Positions 37,655 through 46,956 of a stretch of 64,000 nt of DNA are shown here, in pieces. The DNA lies in assembly GCA_963844855.1 (NCBI GenBank), contig CAWJQP010000023.1:372001-436000 (forward strand), read 5' to 3'. A model generated the notes under the pieces. It was not told the origin of the DNA. It ran no database searches and saw only the letters and a list, made by a program, of their open reading frames with translations. A program made the translations under genes and the position numbers. Source of the DNA: DASQDN01 sp963844855 (GTDB lineage: Bacteria > Acidobacteriota > Terriglobia > Bryobacterales > Bryobacteraceae). The stretch's first letter is position 1, and every line of letters starts with the position of its first letter.

Positions 37655-38789
37655 GTGAAATATCTTCAGTTCCTTACAGCGATCCCACCGAACGTCCGGC
37701 AAGGCAGCGGGTGTTATGTAGGGACACAAACCTTGGCCGATGGACTCCGGGGGTTGGGAGCCTCCGTGGAGATAGTGAGGCCGCAAATCCGTCTACCCGT
37801 GTTCACTGCAACACGGCTTCTGTTTAACGAGACATTGCGCTGGCGCGACTTCAGCGCCGGCGCGACCGTCGGGATCGACGCCGACGGTTATAGCGTTGCG
37901 AGGAAACCAAATTCGCCGCCGCATATCGCATGTATTAAGGGCGTTCTCGGCGATGCAGTTCGTTTTGAGACCGGCATCACACGGGCTAGCATGGCGTTTC
38001 ATTCGAAGCTTGAAGCAGAGAACGCGCGACCGCGCCGATCTCGTCATCACAATAAGCCGCTACTGCGCCAAGCGTATCGAGGAGCTCTATGGCGTAGAAG
38101 GCGCGGTCGTCGTACCGGAGGTAATTGACCTCAAGGCTTGGCGCAACCTGTTCCAATCAATTCCTGCCAAGCCGGATGGTGATCGGTTCACAGTTTTGTC
38201 CGTGTGCCGCTTTTACCCCCGAAAGCGTCTCGACGTTCTGCTTCGGGCTGCCGCGCAATTGCGCCACACCATTCCAAAGCTCGAGATTCGAATCGTCGGC
38301 AATGGACCGCAGTACAAAAGACTGAAAGGAATCTCCGATGAATTGCAGCTCGATGGAATCGTGCATTGGCTCGGGGATTTGTCGCTAGCGAGTTTGGCCC
38401 TCGAGTATAAACATGCGAACGTGTTTTGCTTGCCTAGTCTGCAAGAAGGCTTCGGAATCGTCTTTTTAGAAGCGATGGCTGCCGGAAAACCAATCGTGGC
38501 CGCGCGAGCCGCTGCCGTTCCAGAGGTGGTACGTAGCGGAATACTTGTGGAACCGGAAAGTCCTGAAGCGTTCGCCGAGGGAATCGTTCGGCTGTATCGT
38601 GACCCTGACCTATACAACTCGTTAGCTTCGGCCGGCTGCCGCGACGTGGAGCAATTCGACATGCATCGCGTCGCAGGTTTATTCTTATCGGAAGCCGCCA
38701 AAGTTGCGCCGGAAATGGCAGCCGGGAGTCGAGCATGCGAACCGATCCAGAACCGCATCTCAACAGAGGGATCCTCGCAGGAGCAGTAG
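37655..38789 (+). CDS. Family 4 glycosyltransferase (one frameshift)
   Basis: The GTG at 37655 opens a GT-B protein. The N-terminal Rossmann half has MKYLQFLTAIPPNVRQGSGC and ADGLRGLGASVEIV. After a shift near 38015 the conserved C-terminal half follows: VLSVCRFYPRKRLDVLLRAA, EIRIVGNGPQYKRL and the donor-binding E-x7-E signature in EGFGIVFLEAMAAGKP. Members transfer a sugar from a nucleotide or polyprenol donor to glycans or lipids. The 3' end overlaps the DUF1440 gene by 55 bases. The acceptor cannot be predicted. The region 37409-37654 is the divergent promoter space with the mannonate-dehydratase-like gene. Confidence 0.8.
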
Positions 38790-39223
38790 GAGGACTCATT
38801 GCGTGCTTCGTGATGAGCCAGTTTCATTCGCTTTTCCAGAAGACCGAATCTCCCGACGGGAAGGAAGAAGATTCGACGGTGAAGACTGCGTCCGCAGTCT
38901 CGAAGCAGATCTTCCATCACGAACTGACACCGCAAGAGAAGCAGATTGCAGCACCGGCAGTGCATTATGGCTTCGGCACTTCCGTTGCTGCAGCTTATGG
39001 AGCCGCGGTTGAAGTGCTGCCGGTCTTACGAACCGGGTGGGGTATGCCATTCGGCGCGGCGGTGTGGCTCGGCGCGCACGTGATTGCCGTACCAGCGCTG
39101 GGTCTATCCGAGCCCGTGACTAAATCGACGCCCCGGAAGGAAGCTGTCGAGTTTGGAGCGCATCTCGTGTATGGAGCTGTCGTAGAAAGCATCCGGCGAT
39201 TGTTGCGAACAACGCGCCGTTGA
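38735..39223 (+). CDS. DUF1440-like small membrane protein
   Basis: The 162-residue protein has an N-terminal membrane segment (GILAGAVGGLIACFVMSQF) and a polar loop. Further hydrophobic segments follow (VHYGFGTSVAAAYGAAVEV, GMPFGAAVWLGAHVIAVPAL), and it ends with a conserved-looking AHLVYGAVVESIRRL. This matches the DUF1440/YagU layout, an inner-membrane family of uncertain role, linked to acid tolerance in enterobacteria. It overlaps the glycosyltransferase by 55 bases; the start is not well supported by a ribosome site and may be a little downstream. Confidence 0.7.
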   Translation: MRTDPEPHLNRGILAGAVGGLIACFVMSQFHSLFQKTESPDGKEEDSTVKTASAVSKQIFHHELTPQEKQIAAPAVHYGFGTSVAAAYGAAVEVLPVLRTGWGMPFGAAVWLGAHVIAVPALGLSEPVTKSTPRKEAVEFGAHLVYGAVVESIRRLLRTTRR

Positions 39224-39286
39224 TGTTTGACAGCAGCCATCGCATCGTGTGAGCTGAGTGCGTCGCAATCCGGCATCCGTCAGCGG

Positions 39287-39979
39287 TCAAAGGTGACTCG
39301 CAAAAAACGACAGTGTCCGGGTGCGGGACAGAGCACTTGCCTTCTTATTTGCTTCATCATTCGCTGCAAAACCGTGGCCGGCTTTGTCATAAGGAAAGAG
39401 CGTAACGTCGGTATGTTCCGCCTCCAAAGCCCGCCGGATGGCGCCGGCAAAGGAGAAATGCGTAGCCGGGAGCATGTCCGACGTTCCGTGATGTATTTGC
39501 GCCCGCGGAACGGCTCCGGAGGGACCGATTCCATCGAGTACGGGCGCAAAGTACTCAACTAACGCCTTCGGCTTCACAGCGGCACGGATGTGCAAGCACA
39601 GGTGCCCACCAAGCGAGAAACCTAAGAGTCCGATTCGGGACGCATCCACTCGCGCCAGTGTTTTTGCGTAAGATGCGCAATCGGAGAGCGCGGTGGCCCA
39701 GTCGTCGCGCTTCTGCATCATTACCTCCATCGCTGCGATACCACCCGTTGTGTTTGTCTTTACGAGGTAATCCGGGATCAGCGCAAAAAGCCCACCCTGT
39801 GCCAGCGCCTTGGCATACCCATGAATCATGGTCTTCCAGGGCCCGTTGTGGTTATCCGTCAGGCCATCGACGCCATAGGCGATCACCACAAGGCCGGTCG
39901 ATGCGGTCCCGGTCGGCGAATAGAGCCATCCAGGGATCTGTGTCGTTCCGCTCGCAAACTTTACGTCTTCGTATGGCAT
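39287..39979 (-). CDS. Dienelactone hydrolase family protein
   Basis: The 230-residue alpha/beta hydrolase has a nucleophile elbow LLGFSLGGH (Ser in place of the Cys of classical dienelactone hydrolases), an Asp-containing region near GTSDMLPATHF and a C-terminal His in YDKAGHGF. The early YGVDGLTDNHNGPW fits the oxyanion side. No signal peptide is present, so it is cytoplasmic. It would cleave a small ester or lactone; the substrate is unknown. Downstream it converges with the DUF1440 gene across 63 bases. It stands alone, with a 119-base gap to the next hydrolase on the same strand. Confidence 0.82.
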   Translation of the reverse strand: MPYEDVKFASGTTQIPGWLYSPTGTASTGLVVIAYGVDGLTDNHNGPWKTMIHGYAKALAQGGLFALIPDYLVKTNTTGGIAAMEVMMQKRDDWATALSDCASYAKTLARVDASRIGLLGFSLGGHLCLHIRAAVKPKALVEYFAPVLDGIGPSGAVPRAQIHHGTSDMLPATHFSFAGAIRRALEAEHTDVTLFPYDKAGHGFAANDEANKKASALSRTRTLSFFASHL

Positions 39980-40098
39980 AGTACTCCTCCGGGTATTGCT
40001 AAGTCACTGGCCGATTTCCGGTCCAGCAGGTACTCGCACCCGGATAAGCGCAGTTGCGCCGAAAAGTACGCCAACTCGTAACCATCGTCCGTCTCGAG

Positions 40099-42066
40099 CT
40101 ATTCGAGAACGGGAAGCGATACTGACGAAGCGTGCGGCCCCGACCGATACACCCGCTGCGTCGCCTTCTGAAAGTCCTCAGTGCGAGCTTCAGAGATTTT
40201 GAGGAATTTCTGGGGATTGCGGTCCACCAGTGGAAACCACGAGCTCTGCACGTGAACCATCAGGCGATGTCCCCGACGGAACGCGTGATAGATATCAGGC
40301 AGTTCGAACTCGATCTTCTCCACTTTGCCGGGCGTGAACGGCTCGGGCTTTTCGAAACTGCGTCGGAACTTGCCCCGAAAGGGCTCGCCCCGGACGAGTT
40401 GCTGATAGCCTCCCATCTTGACGACACGATCGGTCGACGTCTGGGTTTGCCCCGGGCCCAGCGGCGGCGGATCGGCGTCCGGGAAATCAGGTGGATAGAC
40501 GTCGATCAGCTTCACCACCCAATCCGAGTCGGTGCCGCTGGTGGAAACATGCAACGTCACCTTCAGCGGTCCTGCCACACGCAGATCGTTTTCGAGCGGC
40601 TCGGTTTGATACACCAGAACGTCCGTTCGCGATGAAGCGAAACGCTGATCCTCAACCATGTAAGTGGCCGCCATATTTTGCTGAATGTCGCTCATGAACG
40701 GAACAGGCTTGTCGGGATCGCTGACGTACTCATCAAACGAGGCGGTGGACGCCGCCGGAGCCTCGGGAGCCAGCTTTCCGCCGGCGCTCAGATAAAACGT
40801 CTTCGGCGTGGCTGCCTTGGGAGGCCATTCGTCATGCTTGTGCCATTCGTTGCGACCGGTCTCGAACACGTACGCTTCCGGCAGCTTCGGTTCTCCCTTC
40901 CCTTTTAGGTGAAACAGAAAGAAAGGAAACTCAATATTGTCGCGATAGAACTCGGCAGTCTTGGAGTTGAATGGGACCGGCCCCAGATGGTCGCCGTCGC
41001 CGCGGGCCCAGCCGCCGTGGATCCACGGACCCATCACAACCATGTTCTGCGCTCCCGGGCTTTGCTTCTCAGTGGAACTATAGAGCCGAAGCGCCCCGAA
41101 CAAATCTTCTGCATCGAACCATCCGCCCACCGTCATCATCGCCGGCTTGACGCTCTTCATGTATTGCCGGATATTGCGAGCCTGCCAGTATGGGCTATAG
41201 GTGTCGTTATCGATCAGTTCCTTCCAGTACTCAATCTTTCCGCGGAAGAACTTCTCGTCGAAATTCTGCAAGGGGCCCGTCTTCAGATAGAACTCATAGC
41301 CGTCCGGAGTTCCATACTTGAACGGCATCACGCTCGCCGAACCCGCTTCACCCGTAGGGCGCACATCCTGCCCGAAGGCCGAGAGGAAACGAAACGCATG
41401 TGCGAGAAATAGCGCTCCGTTGTGCCGGAAATCGTCGCCGATGAACCATTCCGAAACCGGCGCCTGCGGGGAGCTTGCCTTCATGGCGGGGTGCGCGTCG
41501 ATCGCTCCGTTGGCGGCATAGAATCCCGGATACGAGATTCCGTAGATGCCCGCTTTGCCATTGTTGTTTGGGACCTGCTTTAGCAGCCAATCAACAGTGT
41601 CGTACGTGTCACTCGATTCATCGGTATCTTTCGCCGACTGCTTGTTGGGATTGTGCGGCCGAACATGGACGAACTTTCCCTCCGAGCGCCCTTTGCCCCG
41701 AACATCCTGATACACGAAGATAAAGCCTTCGCGGGCGAACTTCTCCGAAGGACCAAGATTCACCCGGTAATTGTCGATACCGTACGGCGCCACCGTGTAG
41801 GGCGTCCGATTGATCAGGATCGGGAACTGCTCAGTGCGGTTCTTCGGCGTGTACACCGAAGTAAACAGGCGCACGCCATCTCGCATCGGGACCAAAAATT
41901 CATGCTTCGTGTAACTCGCCTTGATGTATTCCCGAAGCTCTTTGGCTTTCTTCTCGTCCTCGTTGAGCTGAGGGGTTAGCTGATAAGCCGGCTGACTGGC
42001 CGGCTGATTGGATTGCCCCCACAAGCAGACGACGGACGCCAGGAGACTGAGGCCGAGACTCTTCAT
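40099..42066 (-). CDS. CocE/NonD-family alpha/beta hydrolase, secreted
   Basis: About 655 residues from ATG 42066, which opens directly into a signal peptide (MKSLGLSLLASVVCLWGQ). Alternative starts at 42081 and 42090 would only add residues ahead of it. The S15 peptidase-like catalytic domain has MRDGVRLFTSVYTPKN, VYQDVRGKGRSEG and nucleophile elbow GIYGISYPGFY. A C-terminal jelly-roll follows (DSDWVVKLIDVYPPDF, GHRLMVHVQSSWFP). Relatives hydrolyse acyl esters, amides or X-Pro peptides, cocaine esterase being the type. Being secreted, it probably acts on extracellular esters or peptides. No cofactor or partner gene is evident nearby. Confidence 0.85.
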   Translation of the reverse strand: MKSLGLSLLASVVCLWGQSNQPASQPAYQLTPQLNEDEKKAKELREYIKASYTKHEFLVPMRDGVRLFTSVYTPKNRTEQFPILINRTPYTVAPYGIDNYRVNLGPSEKFAREGFIFVYQDVRGKGRSEGKFVHVRPHNPNKQSAKDTDESSDTYDTVDWLLKQVPNNNGKAGIYGISYPGFYAANGAIDAHPAMKASSPQAPVSEWFIGDDFRHNGALFLAHAFRFLSAFGQDVRPTGEAGSASVMPFKYGTPDGYEFYLKTGPLQNFDEKFFRGKIEYWKELIDNDTYSPYWQARNIRQYMKSVKPAMMTVGGWFDAEDLFGALRLYSSTEKQSPGAQNMVVMGPWIHGGWARGDGDHLGPVPFNSKTAEFYRDNIEFPFFLFHLKGKGEPKLPEAYVFETGRNEWHKHDEWPPKAATPKTFYLSAGGKLAPEAPAASTASFDEYVSDPDKPVPFMSDIQQNMAATYMVEDQRFASSRTDVLVYQTEPLENDLRVAGPLKVTLHVSTSGTDSDWVVKLIDVYPPDFPDADPPPLGPGQTQTSTDRVVKMGGYQQLVRGEPFRGKFRRSFEKPEPFTPGKVEKIEFELPDIYHAFRRGHRLMVHVQSSWFPLVDRNPQKFLKISEARTEDFQKATQRVYRSGPHASSVSLPVLE

Positions 42067-42145
42067 ACTCCAGACAATCATTCTGGACAATTATGCTATC
42101 TGATACCGCTCGGCCCTTTTCACGAACTAAACTCCGGGCACTCGA

Positions 42146-42366
42146 TCAGGCGCTCACTTCGACGGGCGCCGTCGGAATGCGAGCTACCCTGGGACGTGCC
42201 GACATTTCCTCGCGGGCGGCTTCCTCGTCCATTTCCGAAAACCGAACTGCGAATGCGCACAGTGATGCCACAAAAATCACCCCGCCCAAAATCAGGAACG
42301 CCTGTGGGTAAGTGAGGCGCGACGTCTTGAACAGGAATCCGGCCATGACGGCCCCAACATTCCCAC
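42146..42366 (-). pseudogene. Truncated 3' end of a NarK-type transporter gene
   Basis: The minus strand encodes the last about 70 residues of an MFS transporter (VMAGFLFKTSRLTYPQAFLI, ASLCAFAVRFSEMDEEAA), homologous to the C-terminus of the full gene at 45474-46823. About 218 bases (42149-42366) match 45477-45694 with roughly a dozen mismatches, in the same orientation. The match stops abruptly upstream at 42366, with unrelated sequence beyond. It is a leftover of a duplication or rearrangement, and it cannot encode a working protein. Confidence 0.85.
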
Positions 42367-42451
42367 GCTCCTGAATTTGCTGGGTCTTTCGCTGGAAACA
42401 TAACCGGTCCGGAACAGTCCAAACTACGTTGGCAAGACGGATAGAGGAGAA

Positions 42452-44530
42452 ATGAAGAAACAAACAGGCGACTTTCATGCGCCCGGCGGAGAACTGCACC
42501 AGACTGCTGGCGGAGAGCGCCCGGCGCTTACCACGCAGCAAGGTACGCCGGTATCGGATGATCAGAATTCTTTGAAGGTCGGTCCTCGGGGACCAACGCT
42601 TCTTGAGGACCTGCATTTCCGGGAGAAGATCTTCCATTTCGATCACGAGCGAATCCCGGAACGGGTGGTACACGCTCGAGGCTATGGCGCTCACGGATAT
42701 TTCGAGAGCTACGAATCGCTTTCTGACGTCACTTCGGCAGACCTTTTTCAACGCGCCGGGGAGAAGACGCCGGCCTTCGTGCGCTTCTCGACCGTAGCCG
42801 GGAATAAAGGGTCAGTCGACCTGGCGCGTGACGTCCGCGGTTTCGCAGTCAAGCTTTATACAAAGCAAGGGAACTGGGATATTGTCGGCAACAACATTCC
42901 TGTCTTCTTCATTCAGGATGCGCTGAAGTTCCCGGATCTCATTCATGCCGCGAAACCGGAGCCGGATCGTGAATTTCCGCAGGCCCAGACGGCGCACGAT
43001 AACTTCTGGGATTTTATTTCCCTGATGCCGGAAAGTATGCACATGATCATGTGGGTTATGTCGGATCGCGCCATTCCGCGTTCTTTCCGGTTCATGGAGG
43101 GATTTGGTGTCCATACGTTCCGTCTTGTGAATGGGAAGGGCAGATCTACCTTCGTTAAGTTTCATTGGAAGCCCCTGCTAGGACTTCAGTCGGTGACGTG
43201 GAACGAGGCCGTCAAGATCAACGGGGCCGATCCGGACTTCCATCGTCGTGACCTGTGGAAAGCAATTCAATCCGGCAACTTTCCCGAGTGGGAGCTGGGA
43301 CTGCAGCTTTTCGATGAGGACTTCGCAAGCAAGTTCGATTTCGACATCCTCGATGCGACCAAGATCATACCGGAAGAAGAAGTTCCGGTTCGGAGGGTCG
43401 GGAAGCTTGTATTGGACCGAATGGTCGATAACTTCTTCGCTGAGACCGAGCAAGTTGCTTTCTGTACGAACAACATCGTGCCGGGAATCGACTTTAGTGA
43501 CGATCCGCTACTTCAAGGAAGGAACTTCTCCTATCTCGACACGCAGTTGAAGCGTTTAGGTGGACCTAACTTCACGCACATTCCGATCAATGCTCCCAAG
43601 TGCCCCTTTCACCACTTCCAGCAAGACGGGCATATGGCGATGACAAATCCAAGAGGGCGGGTGAATTACGAGCCGAACTCATGGGAGGGAGCGCAGGGCG
43701 GACCACGCGAGTCGCCGACGACCGGTTTCCGCTCGTTTCCGGAAGAGCTGAACGGAAAGAAGGTTCGAGAGCGCTCGGAAACCTTCGCTGACCATTACAG
43801 CCAAGCTCGACAGTTTTATATAAGCCAGACTGATTCCGAACAACGCCATATTGCAAATGCGCTTGTTTTCGAGCTGAGTAAAGTGGAAACGCCGGAAATC
43901 CGGCTTCGTCTTTTGTCTCATCTGCCTAATATCCACGAGACGCTCGCAAGTCGCGTCGCGGAAGGTCTTGGAGTGCAGCAGCCTCCGAAACCCGCCAAAC
44001 CAGCAGTGGCGCCACGAGAGGATCTGAAGCCGTCGCCCGCACTAAGCATTGTGCTCAATGGACCGAAAACATTTGCCGGGAGGAAAGTCGGCGCACTGGT
44101 TACGAACGGGACCGACGGCGCTATTCTGGATGCGCTGAAGACAGCTTTGGTAGCCGAAGGCGCTGAGCTCGAGATTATCGCTCCGACGATCGGTGGCATT
44201 GTGACTAGCAACGGTACGCAAGTAGCTGCGAACCAGAAGATTGGCGGGGGACCGTCGGTCGTATATGACGCTGTCGCTGTTCTTCCGTCCGCGGAGGGTG
44301 TGGCGGATCTACTGAAGAATAAATCGGCGATTGATTTTGTTTCGGATGCATATGCGCATCTGAAGTTCATCGCGACTGTGAGCCACGCTTCTCCCTTGTT
44401 GAAGAAGGCAGGCATCGATGAAGTTGATGACGGAATCATTGAAATCGGAGCGGGCGCCAGTGTTCAGAAGTTCGTGAAAGCTTGCCGACAACTGAGGCTT
44501 TGGGCTCGTGAAGAAGTTGTAATTACATAA
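42452..44530 (+). CDS. katE: Large-subunit catalase (HPII type)
   Basis: The 692-residue protein has the clade 2 layout: an extended N-terminus, the catalase core and a C-terminal flavodoxin/GATase1-like domain (VALVTNGTD-like segment from about 545 to the end). Visible catalytic residues are the distal His in RVVHARGYGAHGYF and Asn in DIVGNNIPVFFIQDA, with the proximal haem-ligand Tyr in RNFSYLDTQL. It splits hydrogen peroxide into water and oxygen in the cytoplasm. It is flanked by the transporter fragment on one side and a peptidoglycan-binding gene on the other. It is intact, with no frameshift, and was probably inserted into the nitrate region. Confidence 0.93.
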   Translation: MKKQTGDFHAPGGELHQTAGGERPALTTQQGTPVSDDQNSLKVGPRGPTLLEDLHFREKIFHFDHERIPERVVHARGYGAHGYFESYESLSDVTSADLFQRAGEKTPAFVRFSTVAGNKGSVDLARDVRGFAVKLYTKQGNWDIVGNNIPVFFIQDALKFPDLIHAAKPEPDREFPQAQTAHDNFWDFISLMPESMHMIMWVMSDRAIPRSFRFMEGFGVHTFRLVNGKGRSTFVKFHWKPLLGLQSVTWNEAVKINGADPDFHRRDLWKAIQSGNFPEWELGLQLFDEDFASKFDFDILDATKIIPEEEVPVRRVGKLVLDRMVDNFFAETEQVAFCTNNIVPGIDFSDDPLLQGRNFSYLDTQLKRLGGPNFTHIPINAPKCPFHHFQQDGHMAMTNPRGRVNYEPNSWEGAQGGPRESPTTGFRSFPEELNGKKVRERSETFADHYSQARQFYISQTDSEQRHIANALVFELSKVETPEIRLRLLSHLPNIHETLASRVAEGLGVQQPPKPAKPAVAPREDLKPSPALSIVLNGPKTFAGRKVGALVTNGTDGAILDALKTALVAEGAELEIIAPTIGGIVTSNGTQVAANQKIGGGPSVVYDAVAVLPSAEGVADLLKNKSAIDFVSDAYAHLKFIATVSHASPLLKKAGIDEVDDGIIEIGAGASVQKFVKACRQLRLWAREEVVIT

Positions 44531-44613
44531 CGGGTGAGCAAACAGCGCGGCATTTATTCCTCGCTGTGAAGGAGATCAGCCTTTGTTTACGCCTGAGTAA
44601 ACGGAGGCACTTC

Positions 44614-45477
44614 ATGGGCCGGTTAATCAAAGTGGGGACGAAGGGCGCGGATGTACGTGCCGTTCAAGATGTGCTGAACTTCCATATCCGGCGGCTTACG
44701 CCGTTAGAGGTCGATGGCGATTTCGGACCGCTCAGCCATGCAAGAGTGATCGAGTTCCAGAAGGCGAATCAGTTAAAGCCGGATGGAATCGTCGGACCGC
44801 TGACGATGGGCAAGCTCTTTGAGGAAGAGCAGCTACCAGTTACGTTATTGCTGACGCCGAGGCAGGCGACGCCGATTGGTCCCCGCCTTGGCATTCAGCC
44901 GCCGCGTTTGATTCCGCCTTTGACGTTGCCGCCGTTGACGCCACCTCTGGTGACACCGTTTTTGTTGCCTCCCGACTCATTCTCGAAGGTTCCGGCACTG
45001 ACGCCGGCGGGCCAAACGGTCACCTTTGTTCTGACTGCTCCGGTGCGGAACGATCCGGTAGATCCCGCCACGGCCAGCTTTCTCGAGATTATGCGGCTTT
45101 TAGATCAGTTGCCGCCGACGTTCCCTTTCCGAGCATCGATTCTTGGAGCGGTACCGAAACCCATCAAGAAAGTTGGGCCGCTTGAGTTGGATCCTGTTTC
45201 GCCGATGACCTTCGGTTTCCAGTGGGGCGTTAGCCCGGTGTTCGACTTGAAATCGATTGGTCCGCCCGTCCAGTTCGCTGTTGGGGCTTCGGGCAACGCT
45301 CGCTACGTGCTCAAACTGATCGATAAACCTGGAGCACTGGTACCGCAATTGGGGTTGTTCGGCCAAGGTGACTTTAAGGGCACAATCGACTGGACGAGCC
45401 AGAGCGCAGAATCGCGGACACTGATCGACCTCAGGGGATCGTTCCTAGGTGGTATTGGTATCGAAGGTCGCTTCTAG
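44614..45477 (+). CDS. Peptidoglycan-binding-domain protein with unknown C-terminal domain
   Basis: The 287-residue protein starts at ATG 44614 with GGAGG upstream. Residues 1-75 are a PG_binding_1 domain (VGTKGADVRAVQDVLNF, DGDFGPLSHARVIEFQK, DGIVGPLTMGKLF). A Pro/Leu/Thr-rich linker (LIPPLTLPPLTPPLVTPF) leads to a beta-rich domain of about 150 residues that I do not recognise (TFGFQWGVSPVFDLKSIG, ARYVLKLIDKP). There is no signal peptide, which is odd for a wall-binding protein. It follows the catalase by 83 bases, so it may be co-transcribed. Its stop overlaps the transporter's stop on the other strand within the sequence CTAG. Confidence 0.72.
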   Translation: MGRLIKVGTKGADVRAVQDVLNFHIRRLTPLEVDGDFGPLSHARVIEFQKANQLKPDGIVGPLTMGKLFEEEQLPVTLLLTPRQATPIGPRLGIQPPRLIPPLTLPPLTPPLVTPFLLPPDSFSKVPALTPAGQTVTFVLTAPVRNDPVDPATASFLEIMRLLDQLPPTFPFRASILGAVPKPIKKVGPLELDPVSPMTFGFQWGVSPVFDLKSIGPPVQFAVGASGNARYVLKLIDKPGALVPQLGLFGQGDFKGTIDWTSQSAESRTLIDLRGSFLGGIGIEGRF

Positions 45478-46823
45478 GCGTTCACTTCGACGGGCGCCGC
45501 CGGAATGCGAGCTACCCTGAGACGTGCCGCCATTTCATCGCGGGCGGCTTCCTCGTCCATTTCCGAAAACCGAACTGCGAATGCGCACAGTGATGCCACA
45601 AAAATCACCCCTCCTAAAATCAGGAAGGCCTGCGGGTAAGTGAGGCTCGACGTCTTGAACAGGAATCCGGCCATGACGGCGCCGACATTCCCACCGGCGC
45701 CCACGATTCCCGCCACTGCGCCGATGGCGCGCTTGTTGATGAACGGCACTACGGCGTAGTTCGCTCCATTCGCCATCTTTACGAATAAACCCGTGAACAT
45801 CATGGCCGCGATTGCCCAATGGAGTTCCTGCACTCTCGAGAACAGCATCATGGCGATTCCTTCGGCGGCGATGGTGAGGCCCAACAACATGGCGCGTCCG
45901 CGGAGTCCCCAACGCAGGTTGCATTTGTCGCTGACAATCCCGCCGAGGGCTCGCGCAAACAGGTTCATCATTCCAAAGGTGCTGGCGACGACTCCGGCCA
46001 TGCCCAGCGACAGGGAGAAATAGTCAGTGAAGTAGAGAACGGCGAAATTATCGAGGGTCAATTCCATGCCGAAGGAGGCGGCATACAGAACCGCCAAGGC
46101 CCAGACACGACGATCGCGGCAAACCTTCCAGAATGCCGTTGGGGTCCGCGATGCGCTGTTGTTTGCCTGGTCGGCGCGGAGTTTTTTGAAGTCGCCATCG
46201 GGCGTGTCCTGGGTGAGGAAATAGTAAGCAATACCGGTGAGGAAGAGGGCAGCGCCGGCCACAACCATCGCGAGTCTCCAACTCCACCAGGTTCCAGCGC
46301 CGTAACTCATAAAGGCGCTGAAAAGCAGCGGCATCGCAAACTGCGTGACTCCTCCGCCCAAGTTACCCCAGCCTGCCGTAGTGGCATTTGCGGTACCCAC
46401 AACATTGGGAGCGAACATGACCGACGCGTGATACGACGTGATCACGAAGGACGCGCCGATCGCGCCGATCGCTAACCGAAAAAACAGGAAGGAATTGTAA
46501 TCGTGCGCGAGCCCCACTCCCATCACCGGTAGCGAGCCGAGAATCAGCAGCCACGTGTACGCCCTTCTCGGTCCGATCCGATCGCATAACCAACCCATCA
46601 ACAGCCGCACCAGAATGGTAATGGCTACCGATGCGATGGCGGAAGCGCCTACCTGCTCCTTGGTGAGATGCAATTCGTCACGAATTACCGGCATCAGGGG
46701 CGCGATACCGAACCAACCAAAAAAGCATAAAAAGAAGGCGACCCATGTCATGTGGAAAGTCCGCATGGGAACGCTGTGGAAGTCCAGCAGCCGGATGGAG
46801 GTTGCTTTGTGGCGAATATCCAT
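45474..46823 (-). CDS. narK: NarK-type nitrate/nitrite MFS transporter
   Basis: About 449 residues from ATG 46823, chosen for its GAAGGAGAAGAAC site. Twelve membrane helices are apparent. The first halves of the nitrate signatures are visible: FFLCFFGWFGIAPLMPVIRD, LLMGWLCDRIGPRRAYTWL, and the Gly-rich NNP-family motif AGWGNLGGGVTQF, where nitrate is bound. It imports nitrate (or exports nitrite) across the inner membrane. It is the last gene of the nitrate assimilation cluster, 133 bases after nirD. Its 3' 218 bases exist in a second copy at 42149-42366. The convergent neighbour overlaps its stop. Confidence 0.9.
   Translation of the reverse strand: MDIRHKATSIRLLDFHSVPMRTFHMTWVAFFLCFFGWFGIAPLMPVIRDELHLTKEQVGASAIASVAITILVRLLMGWLCDRIGPRRAYTWLLILGSLPVMGVGLAHDYNSFLFFRLAIGAIGASFVITSYHASVMFAPNVVGTANATTAGWGNLGGGVTQFAMPLLFSAFMSYGAGTWWSWRLAMVVAGAALFLTGIAYYFLTQDTPDGDFKKLRADQANNSASRTPTAFWKVCRDRRVWALAVLYAASFGMELTLDNFAVLYFTDYFSLSLGMAGVVASTFGMMNLFARALGGIVSDKCNLRWGLRGRAMLLGLTIAAEGIAMMLFSRVQELHWAIAAMMFTGLFVKMANGANYAVVPFINKRAIGAVAGIVGAGGNVGAVMAGFLFKTSSLTYPQAFLILGGVIFVASLCAFAVRFSEMDEEAARDEMAARLRVARIPAAPVEVNA
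45477..45694 (-). repeat. Direct repeat shared with the transporter fragment at 42149-42366
   Basis: This 3' part of narK matches the truncated copy about 3.3 kb away in the same orientation, with about 12 mismatches by eye. The two copies flank exactly the katE and peptidoglycan-binding genes. Recombination between them could delete or duplicate that segment. Confidence 0.8.
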
Positions 46824-46956
46824 GTTCTTCTCCTTCAAAGGGGACAAAGCTTTTCATCCGGACGGAGGATGGACGCCGCAGCTCGGCGGCGCATAAATAC
46901 GATCGCCTCATACAGAGAGGCAGTGTTTGCGCTAAGGAATGATCACGAGCCAACGA

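Noticed and set aside
42146..45694. Composite transposon around the catalase gene
   Set aside because: The flanking repeats are coding fragments of narK in direct orientation, without terminal inverted repeats or a transposase.
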